64,000 bases of DNA from Topomyia yanbarensis (lineage: Eukaryota > Arthropoda > Insecta > Diptera > Culicidae): the NCBI RefSeq assembly GCF_030247195.1, contig NW_026683305.1, positions 144,501 to 208,500 on the forward strand. The letters run 5' to 3'. Both the position numbers and the translations under genes were made by a program. The notes below the pieces were generated by a model that saw nothing but the letters and a program-made list of their open reading frames with translations, was not told the origin of the DNA and made no database searches. Shown here one piece after another: positions 23,540-32,390 of the stretch; position 1 is the stretch's first letter; each line of letters begins with the position of its first letter.

Positions 23540-23905
23540 TGAATATTATTTCTCCGTTTCCCGCTCGGCATGATGATTATTCGCTTGGTATGGATAGCGC
23601 ACAGATTGGTATCTTCCAACAAACTAACCAGGCAGGCCTCGCTGGCTTCTTAGAGGGCCATTACGGCTGAGCTCCGGAAGAGTAGATCGGTTTTGAAATG
23701 CTGTGCAATCTCGCAGACCAGGCACTGGAAGAGCAGCTTGCGAATTAGTAACTCTGTCCACTTCTGAGAGCGATGAATTTCACGCAGGGCGACGACAGTT
23801 CTTGGTTGGCAGCGATAAGGCAGTAGCTATGATTTGGTTGGTGGTCAAAATGCAGCTTCTCGTTGAGCAGCACACGTACGTGCGTTCTGCTATGTGGCTT
23901 ACACA
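23540..23905 (-). pseudogene. Histone H3 pseudogene
   Basis: The minus-strand translation is unmistakably histone H3 from about the middle of the N-terminal tail to near the C-terminus: [35 protein letters not shown], then a TAA in place of a Gln codon, then [17 protein letters not shown] and IMP. The last roughly 14 residues are replaced by unrelated sequence, and the N-terminal tail is shortened and scrambled. Several Arg codons are Cys codons, fitting C-to-T decay of CpG. A TATA box and a histone stem-loop flank it, so the copy arose from genomic DNA rather than by retroposition. H3 packages DNA in nucleosomes; this copy is dead. Confidence 0.9.
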
Positions 23906-23932
23906 CGTCTGGCTTTAAGTAAAACTGTGACA

Positions 23933-23948
23933 CCCATATTTATAGGTT
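23933..23948 (-). promoter_or_regulatory. TATA box of the H3 pseudogene
   Basis: On the minus strand ACCTATAAATATGGG lies about 20-35 bp upstream of the remaining 5' leader and about 50-60 bp upstream of the decayed start region. This is the position expected for a replication-dependent histone promoter. Confidence 0.5.
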
Positions 23949-24009
23949 CTAGCATTAATGTTGATTCGCATTAAAAGTAGTTTTTGAACTTTTTAAAGTC
24001 CTACGTAAA

Positions 24010-25270
24010 AAAAACATCCACAATCACATGTCCGGAAAACATTGCGGGAAAGTCTAGTGATAAGTTTAAAATGAAATTTTAATAGTGGTATGACAAACTA
24101 TCGATGTAATTGATTCTTTTAGGATGACAATAAACCAGCCTAGTTGAATTCTGTCTGGAATTTGAGCTCAAGCTTCATCATAGTCATCCGTAAGTACTCG
24201 CAAATAAAGTATATTTTCAAAAAAAAACTAGACCCCTCAATGCATTCTGTGGAAGTTACGATCTAAGCCACGAGGAATCACCCAGTGCGACTTACCTCCA
24301 GAGAAGCTGCTAGTAAAATATGGGGATTCATATGGGTTTATCGCAGACGAGAATATTCATAAATGAATGTCATGGCACACTATGTTGGTTGCGTGACCGA
24401 GCGAAGTAGTGTTGCTATTTCCGATAGGTTGCTCGATTAGGCCCGTATCACACTATGATATTCTTATACCACACAATAACTATTAGCATAACGACGCAAT
24501 TATTTGTGACATTATATTTGTTAGGTATATAGCAAAATCTTACAGTAAAAAGTATATCGTGTATGGTAAAATTTACTACTTTCAAAAACGAATACCGCGG
24601 TGAGATGAATATACTACAAACAAAGTGAAAACTACAGAAACCAAAGATATATTAATATGGTAGAAATGATTGTTTACGTGGTTGCAGCGAAATCATAATA
24701 TTATCAGCTGAAACTTGTGGGTACAATGTAATTAATGTAACCCTCTAAAATAGTAATTTCAACCGAAACTTTTTTTGCGTGCTCTCATGCCTGCGTTTTT
24801 AGAGATACGTATTGTAGATCCATAAAAAATGAACTTACATTTTCGTCAGAATTTAGTTAAATCTTGAAAATAAGGTGCATTTTAGAGTAAATGTATTAGG
24901 AAAACCAGCTTTAGAATTATTTCATCTCTTCACATCATTTGCAGAAAATTAACAAAAACCACCTCACCAATCCATCGATCACCACGAGGTTTGTTTTCAA
25001 AATATAATAGAAGTCAAAGGGGAAGGGAGTTAATTTTGGGCAATTTTTGCATTAAGTAATTTATGAATGGTCCCTAAGCTGATTGATTTTTTAAGATATA
25101 ATACACGATGTGGAAAAATCAGCGTTTACTGTTTTCGATTTTCGTACCATTACAGTGGTCCAGTATGTGAATTTAGCAGGAATTTTAACTTTTTGCTTAA
25201 ATTAAATGACAGCCTTTCAACATGTTTGGCAAAGTTGTTGCAAGGCCCTTCTTTTTGTTTAAACAGATGC
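24010..25270. other. Non-coding stretch, nothing recognised
   Basis: About 1.3 kb of AT-rich sequence with only short open frames (for example 25067-25273 on the plus strand) and no motif, terminal repeat or RNA gene that I can support. Confidence 0.4.
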
Positions 25271-25271
25271 T

Positions 25272-25700
25272 AGGGTGGTTCTAAATTTAGCAATATTTAA
25301 AATTTAACTTTTTAACGGTTCGAAATAAAGCATTACTGTCTTCGATGAAGTTGTAGAGCACCACATTCTAGACAAATTCGCTAAAGACATGCAAGCGCTA
25401 GCTTTCATACTTTCCATTGCACGAAAAATCCAAATGTAAGCTATAGGGTGTTTCTTAAAAAACGGTTTTATTTCTATAACATTTGTAGCTTTTATTTTAC
25501 ACTATAGTACCATTTGGAAAACTTGAAAATTATTTTGGGGCGCATAATTTGCTTTAAAACACCAACTACTAAACTCTTTTCGTTTCAAAATTATAAGAAC
25601 TTTTATATAATAAATATAACTTTTGACATTAAAAATGTCTTACTCCACTATCTGGAGCTAGGTGTCATTCTAAAATCTAAACTATATCCCATCTAACGAA
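25272..25700 (+). repeat. Modular AT-rich repeat (family E), plus-strand piece
   Basis: Modules start AGGGTGGTTCTAAATTT (25272) and AGGGTGTTTCTTAAAAA (25445). Before the second lies GACATGCAAGCGCTAGC. The same junction motifs and preceding segment occur on the minus strand at 31349-32390, so this is a dispersed modular family. It is non-coding. Confidence 0.55.
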
Positions 25701-25827
25701 ACTATGTAAGGTTTGCACGCTTAGTTCACGAAAAACGGGAAAATTACCATTCGTGAGGCAGATTTCTCAGACACAGCCGTCATTAGAGGGCATCTTAGTG
25801 GCTCAATCAAACATGAAAAGTCATAAA

Positions 25828-26395
25828 TAGAAGCGACGCATGTCCGTTTAAATCAGTTGTTGCTAATATCCCATACGAGCAACATCGTCTCCGGGCGATG
25901 CATTAAGCGCTATCGATTTTCGGCAATGTTGGCATTTGCACACACTCACACCTAAGTGACTAAACTATATACGGTTGGTTTATAAATAGAGGTGACGCGT
26001 ACACGTTTGAATCAGTTTTTGTTCTTATCAGGGTTACCATATTCACAGATTTTTCTGTAATGTCACAGATTTTTTTCATAAATTTTTATCACAGATTCTT
26101 TTTCACAGATGACAGATTTTTGGCATTTTGATGAAAATTTCACAGATTTTCGCAGATTTTTGAAAATATTGTGATTTTTTGCAGATTTTTTGGAAATTTA
26201 TCACAGATTTTCCCAGATTTTTTTCCTGTTTTTGTCATCACAGATGGTAAAATGATTTTTTTGACCGAAACGCAGATTTCAATGTGGCATCCCTGGTTCT
26301 TATGTCGAACGGGTAAGATCATGGCTGCAGCGTCTGGACGCTACACTAAGCGGTAGACGCTATGCATTTTCGGCAGCGGCTGTGTGCGGATTTTT
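25828..26395 (+). promoter_or_regulatory. Two diverged TATA/initiator modules, the second split by a MITE
   Basis: Module 1 has CATAAATAG, then TTAAATCAGTTGTTGC about 30 bp on, then CGATGCATTAAGCGCTATCG. Module 2 has TATAAATAGAGG, TTGAATCAGTTTTTG, and after the MITE CGCTATGCATTTTCGGC. The TATA to TCAGTT spacing suits RNA polymerase II promoters of arthropods. No downstream coding sequence is recognised. Confidence 0.4.
26029..26295. mobile_element. 267 bp hAT-type MITE
   Basis: The left end is CAGGGTTACCATATTCACAG and the right end, on the minus strand, is CAGGGATGCCACATTGAAATC. The 8 bp target duplication GTTCTTAT lies at 26021-26028 and 26296-26303. The interior repeats CACAGATTTTT several times. 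It is non-coding and lies within the second TATA/initiator module. Confidence 0.9.
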
Positions 26396-26482
26396 CGGGT
26401 AACAGCACGGTGTCACAGAATGATTTGCAAAGTGGGTGGGTGGGGTGGTTTTAATTTTATTCAATACGCAGGATGCGACTTA

Positions 26483-27795
26483 GGGGAAGATGGGGTAAAA
26501 CGCACCCCCTAAGGAAATATGATCATAACTAAGGTATAGAACATCAATTGGGAGAATTTAATTAATGATATCGCGTAGCCAACATTTTCATCTGTAATGA
26601 AAATCAAAACGCTTTGCAAAATATTCAAAAACATGAAAATAATTCAATTTTTCAAAATCATTAAAAATCACCTTTCGAAAAATAAGCGGGGCAAAACGCA
26701 CCTGTGCGGGGGCAAAATGCACCACAACAACGGGGTAGAATGCACTACAACAACGGGGTAGAATGCACCGCAACAACGGGGCATAATGCTCGGCGAACAG
26801 GCAAGTAGTTTTGTTTTCTAACGAGATTCCATAAAAGTGTGCCATTAAATAGCCTTATGTTATGCAATTGGTAGGTCTTCAGAACGATTTTTCTGTTTTC
26901 GATTAAAAATCAGCAAAATCAGAAAAGAGGGCATTTTGCCCCCGATGGAGCAGAGATATAAATTTAGCAAAAAGTAAATTATTTAGTAGATTTTTCATAT
27001 GTAGTGTGACAGAATAATGAGCAACGGTATAAATAGAACTGGGATGCTCTAATATGATAGTAAAACAGTATTTATAAGAGCTGAAAATACTTGTTGCACG
27101 AGCCAAAATAATTACATGAGAAGAGCACGTTATTGTTTTTTGTTTATTTCTCGAGCTGCAATTGATCTACACACTTAATTTAAATTACTGGATACAGTAA
27201 ACTTTTGCTGGCGTTTTGAACAGCAAACCGTTCGGTAATCAATTCAGTAAAACAATTTGGTAACGAACTCTCCGCAATCCGTTCTATCCAAACGTCAAAA
27301 AACACTGGTCAGTCAGCAGTTTCCTCTGAAAATGGCGACTTGACAGATGATTTGCTGTACCTGTTTTGTAAGTTTTTGACGAGGTTCGATAACGTTGGTA
27401 CAATTTTGCCAAACAATCAGTCAGTATTTTACTGGATAATGTTTATGTACCGAAAAAAACAGAAGAGCTGATAAATTCAGTGAAAAATATTGCGGGTTTC
27501 AGTAAATTATTCGAAAAATTACTGAAAATCGCTAAAAAATGAAAACTATTCTGCAAATTTTTAAACAATTTGCTGACAGCTCCTTAAAAAAATCACTTTA
27601 CTGAGCAAGTCGTCAAAAGAAATTACTGAACAAATTTGGGCTGGGTTGGTGTGTACAATTATCAAACATTGACAGTGTATGTTTACTATGGCGGACTTCC
27701 GATTGGTGTTACTGTTTTTTAGAAACTTTCAGCTGTTTTCGATATAAGCAAGAGGTGCATTTTGCCCCGGGGGCGCGTTTTACCCCATCTTCCCC
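26483..27795. mobile_element. TA-flanked element with GGGGAAGATGGGG termini
   Basis: The 21 bp termini GGGGAAGATGGGGTAAAACGC are exact inverted repeats, each adjoining TA (26481-26482 and 27796-27797). There is no transposase. Near the left end lies a 23 bp minisatellite (26688-26797). Between about 27170 and 27660 lies an AATTACTG-rich segment that may be a nested MITE. Confidence 0.85.
26688..26797. repeat. Minisatellite of about 23 bp units echoing the terminal repeat
   Basis: Units GGGGTAGAATGCAC plus TACAACAAC or variants begin at 26708, 26732 and 26755, with partial units on both sides (26688 and 26778). The unit core resembles the terminal GGGGTAAAACGCAC. Confidence 0.8.
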
Positions 27796-27797
27796 TA

Positions 27798-28053
27798 TGT
27801 GTGCTGCTTGAGAGTGTTGCGTTGAAAAAAAAATATTAATTTTTATGCATGCGTGTGCGTTATAACTTGTTAATCCATGTTTACGGTGCTTTGTAGCTGC
27901 GTAGGGTAAAGAGCCTATTGGCTTTCATATGTTTCATATTTCGGTTATATGTGATACATATTTCGGTTATATGTTTTTTATCAGTAAGGCATCTGCCAAC
28001 GTGCTTCTGTAGTTATTGCACTGTTCAGCAGCGTAGTATTTTACATAAGAGAG
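27798..28053. other. Non-coding spacer
   Basis: No gene. A doubled CATATTTCGGTTATATG segment occurs near 27935-27970. Confidence 0.4.
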
Positions 28054-28055
28054 TA

Positions 28056-28154
28056 CACTCAGGTTTTTTTACGCGGTATTTTTTACGCGGATTTTGAAAT
28101 TTACGCGGTTTTCATTTACGCGGCCTGTATCCCTCGCGTAAAAAAACCTGAGTG
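28056..28154. mobile_element. 99 bp TA-flanked MITE
   Basis: Termini CACTCAGGTTTTTTTACGCG and its exact reverse complement at the right, with TA at 28054-28055 and 28155-28156. The interior repeats TTACGCGG four times. It is non-coding. Confidence 0.9.
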
Positions 28155-28578
28155 TAATTGCATCGGAAACAATCACATTCCCAGCAGAACTTTTTGTTTT
28201 CTAATTTCAAACTCTTTTGTTTCGTATTGCCCAACGGAAAATTTTAAAACATAACTTACCGTCCCAGCAGCAGTTTAAGCGAGTGTTCTTTTTCGATTAA
28301 AATTCAAGCCATGTCTTAAGCGTTACTGGACTTAAAATTGTTTTCCCAGTTTATGCAGTCAGAGTATCTACCCTGCCCTATGTATTTAAAACACAGTTCT
28401 AATCGCATTTTAAAGTATACAACAAATAGAACGGTTGGGTATACCAATTTAAATTTTAAAATAAATCTGTTTTGAATTATGAAACAAACTTCTGTGCTGA
28501 AGATATAATTATGTCAGTCATAATTATATCTTCACATAAAACACCTATATAACATAAAACGCTGCAGAATTGGTTTAA

Positions 28579-28683
28579 TACTATGTTCACACTACAGAAT
28601 TAAAACATGTTATAATAATTAGCAACAAGAAAAATTTCATCAAGATAGCGTTAAAACATGTTTTAACTCGTAGTGTGAACGTA
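28579..28683. mobile_element. Small palindromic MITE, second copy
   Basis: TACTATGTTCACACTACAG at the left and GTAGTGTGAACGTA at the right, with AAAACATGTT in both arms; same family as 13014-13122. Confidence 0.8.
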
Positions 28684-28689
28684 CTATAA

Positions 28690-28800
28690 TACTACAATGT
28701 TTACATTACAGAGTTATAACACGTTTTAATAATTAGCAACATGAAAAATGTCACCAAGATAGCATAAAAACCCATTTTAACTGGTAGTGCGAACGTTGTA
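28690..28800. mobile_element. Small palindromic MITE, third copy, in tandem
   Basis: TACTACAATGTTTACATTAC at the left and GGTAGTGCGAACGTTGTA at the right; directly follows copy two with only about 6 bp between them. Confidence 0.75.
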
Positions 28801-29410
28801 TAACAATGTAATTTATCAAATAATTTCATTTGTTCAACCACTAATTGATCAAGAAATACTTAACCTTAAGTTTACTTCAGTTCATTAGTACATTATTGAA
28901 AATTTAAATGGAAAATGAAATTTCATATTTCATGGAGAATCTGTATATTTCCGTTGGCGGGCGTGGGCTTCCTCATCACAGTTCTCAATATGGAACTTTT
29001 CTTTTGAATATATTTTCTGGACAGACCAGCCAGTTTTTACTATATGGATCCACCAAATAATGCCAATCAATTAGTGAGGTACTTGATTAATTGTAATAAT
29101 AGATTACCGTTAAATGACCTTCAATAAATCATGTTTTAATGGGGAGGGTATATAGCAAATTGTAACATATGAAAACAGGCGAGTGAGCAAGAACGTGAGT
29201 CGATATGTGTGATGGATAAAATTCATTTAAATGCTTTTAAAAAAAGCTACATTTTTAATGTCACCGTGGTCGTGTCCTGTACACAATCCTTTAATTTTTT
29301 CAAACAGCATTATCTTCGATTAGGGCACTTAACATTAAATTCCGTTGATGTCATATGAAATAGCATGCTTTGCAGTATAGATCCTCAAAAAAATGTCAAA
29401 TGCGATATTT
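28801..29410. other. Non-coding stretch, probably modular repeat
   Basis: No gene. The right part (from about 29280) seems to continue the AT-rich modular repeat on the minus strand, which family C copy 2 interrupts. Confidence 0.35.
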
Positions 29411-31348
29411 TTTGACGTAGGACTACGTCTTTGTTTTCGCTATAGGGGTGAACGTTGCAAATTCTACAAAAATGGTATGTAACGAAAAGTGGTCCAATTT
29501 TAAACGCATATAATTCAGCCACCTCATGATAAATCTTCAAATTTTTTGCGCATGTCGCCCCGAAATACTTCTAAGAATAGATTCCAATAGATAAAACCAA
29601 AGATTTTTGATATCATGGCATTGAAAATTTAAATAATGAACAACCTAGTCAAAATATCGCACATTTACACACAGAAGATAGCGCTTCCCTAGTCCAGCAC
29701 AACGATGACGTCATCATCGACTATTTAAACGGACGGATTTCGCCAGAGCAGCTCAGTTGCCTGTTGAACAGCAGGCGAAGCAGATTACTGCGCTGTGTGT
29801 TTTCAGAGCCAGTGTAGCTGAGTTAGAAGTCCGTTACACTGCCTGTGGAGGTACGCTACCCAGTGAATGCGACTGAGCTTCTCCGTTCAAACACTATGCT
29901 ATCTTTTGTGTTGTTCTCGTTTCCAGCACACTTTGATGTATAATTATTCGTACACAAAATAGTTTGTACATGCGAGCTCCATTTGCAAACACGGTTAACA
30001 TAGTGTGGTATTAGTTGTCTCTTTGATTCTACCCATCATCATTAGCGTTCATTCATTTTGTGCGCTTGGGTTTAATGTTTGAGGCGAATGTGTAGGTAGG
30101 TAGATCTAATTTGTTACTAAATTGCACAACGAAAGTTTATTATTTACGTTCGATCAATTCATTGATTCATTTCCCCATCACGTGATTCATTTCCACTCAG
30201 CCTATAGTATTTTGATTCTACTAATAGGTACATTAGACTGCCCAGGAAAATAATGAATTTTTGAAAACGCTATCGGCCCACCCCTGATTCGATTCCTAGT
30301 CCCATCAGGAGTACTTGCACTAAATTTGCATAGTTTGTGGGAATCGATTACAGATACACAACCATGCACTGCTAGGCCCCTTGCAAAACTGACTCAGACA
30401 TCACTTCGTTAAAAGTTTAATAACTTCTTTTAACAAAGCCGGATTGACTAGCAGTCTTTGGCAAAGTTGTTGACAATTAAATTATCTTTCTTATTTTCAC
30501 TTACAGTGATAATACGATACATGCACTGCCACCTAGCGGCTAAAATGCGAGTTAGTGGGTTTTCTCCATGTAAATTGTCGAAAATCCCATACAAACTTCA
30601 GGCACGTTGGTCCGGTAACTAGACTTGTCCGATTTGCTTCAAATTTAGTGCAAGTTCTCCTGGTGGGACTAGGAATCGAATCAGGGGTGGGCCGATAGGA
30701 GTCATTTTTTCCTGTCACTCTAAGGTACATACTACAAAGCCTATTTAAGATTGAATACACTGCCACTTAAAAAACCGTTGCAAAAACGCATCTTGTCCAT
30801 ATATAAAATTGTTTTCGATTCTTGTATATTTATAGTTTCGATTTACGATTAAGACCACTGCATTCACTATATATGTATGCGTACTTTAGGAAAGTTACAA
30901 TAATAGCAAAATATAACTAGAATGCTTGGCCTATACATGAAATGTAATTATATTGTCTAAAATTTGATTTTTCTGTTTGATTCATTATTTTTCACTGGTC
31001 CGGGTTTTTTACCACACGCAATCGAAAAGTTTTTACAAGCTAATCTTATGCTATAAAGATCTAGTTCCAGATATTAGTTCGGTCACAGTTTTCTGCCTTC
31101 TTTCTTCAGATCTTCTTAAATAAGTTTAATCGAATTCGATCACCTACTACAAATGAAATGACCTGATAACCAAGAAGTTTTGGTTCAATATGTAATATTC
31201 GATGTTGATTGGTTGTGATTAAACCATACGTAAGAAATATGTTTGATTTATTATTACTATAAATATACTAAGGTAATAAATATTTGACACTAATAAGTAT
31301 AGTCCTACGTCTACAGCTCCTGCAACCCCATAGGGCTGCCCCTTGTAG
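29411..31348 (+). mobile_element. Family C repeat, copy 2
   Basis: Same left (TTGACGTAGGACTACGTC) and right (GCCCCTTGTAG) ends as copies 1 and 3, and inserted at a run of T (TTTTTT at both sides). It contains the CRE-TATA-TCAGTT block near 29702-29765 and a 13 bp hairpin stem (AGCCAGTGTA / TACACTGCCTGTG) near 29805-29850. A 489 bp MITE (30234-30722) interrupts it. Confidence 0.7.
30234..30722. mobile_element. 489 bp hAT-like MITE with long inverted repeats
   Basis: Termini TAGACTGCCCAGGAAAA and, from the right, TAGAGTGACAGGAAAA, with the 8 bp direct repeat AGGTACAT at 30226-30233 and 30723-30730. An inner inverted repeat of about 58 bp includes CCACCCCTGATTCGATTCC. The matching stretch in family C copy 3 (near 53325-53345) lacks it, giving an empty site. 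Confidence 0.85.
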
Positions 31349-32390
31349 TTTTTTATATCTTGCAATATTTACTTAATAACAGTTCATTTTTAGTAAAAAG
31401 TATATATAACTTTCTAACGAGAGAAGCTAGAGGTCCGGTATATAGCGACAAATTGTTCTCCTTCAAAATATCTGAAAGTATTTCTAAAGAAAACCATTTT
31501 TTTAAGCAGCACTCTATTTTTTTGGTAATTTTCTTAAAAATGAAAAGTACACGACATACAGGTTCAAGGTTTTCTACAACGTTTTCTAAAATTTTATTTT
31601 CTTCAATTTTCTGAAAGATAGCGAAATTCTATCTCGAACCATTAAAAAGTTAATTTCTTGATTTAAAAAAATAGAACCACCCTACCCACTATTCTATTTA
31701 AAATAAGAGAAAAGTATTGTAAAGTGTAATACTTTATCATGAAAAAGAAACTATATTTTTTATTATGTCCACCGTAAAAGTAATTTAAACATATTACAAA
31801 CGGTCAATTTTTTAATATAACTTTTTCAGTTTATATTTTTCCAAACTACCCTTCTGATGTTTTTCGAAGCGAACATTTTCTTTTAACACATCAAAATTTT
31901 ATCTTCTATCCTTCAAAAGACATAAGCACTTAATATATCAAAAATAGATTATTTTAACTCAATTTTGTGAAATTAAAAAAGAATTGTTTTCGCCATTATA
32001 ACTCTAATCATAACCTTATTTATAGTTGAAAAATAATTATCTTTTGTTTGCTCAAGTGAGTTATATTGTTATTCCAAAAAAAAAACCATTTTTGGCAAAA
32101 AAGTGCTCATAACTTTTCAACGAAAATAGTAAAATATGTGGTGCCATGAAACAAATGATTTGCCTTAAAGTAATCTTAAAGTTGTCCGAAGACTATTTCT
32201 GTTTTAAATCAATACCGCAAAAGTTATTTGAATAAACAGTTTTTATAAGAAACACCCTAACCTTCGATTTAAAATTTGTTGAAAAAATGAAAAGTATGAC
32301 AGCTAGAACTTACATGTCTTCAGCAAACTTTTCCAAAATTTATCGTTTGAAAGTATTCTTGAAGAACACCACGCGGCTAGCTCACCTTTT
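31349..32390 (-). repeat. Modular AT-rich repeat (family E), minus-strand piece
   Basis: On the minus strand AGGGTGTTTCTTATAAAAAC (32239-32258) and AGGGTGGTTCTAT (31672-31684) mark module starts, each preceded by a segment like that in the plus-strand copy (GACATGTAAGTTCTAGCTG). The sequence appears to continue left of family C copy 2. It is non-coding. Confidence 0.5.

Larger units (their letters stand above)
21204..24003. repeat. Compound repeat D, bounded by GACGTAGGAC / GTCCTACGT
   Basis: The left edge reads TTGACGTAGGAC and the right edge AGTCCTACGTAAAA, echoing the termini of family C. Inside are a 468 bp inverted repeat, further tandem copies of its arm and a histone H3 pseudogene. 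Whether this is one element or several adjacent repeats is not settled. Confidence 0.4.

Noticed and set aside
26688..26797. CRISPR-like array
   Set aside because: Units are contiguous without unique spacers and the genome is eukaryotic; it is a minisatellite.
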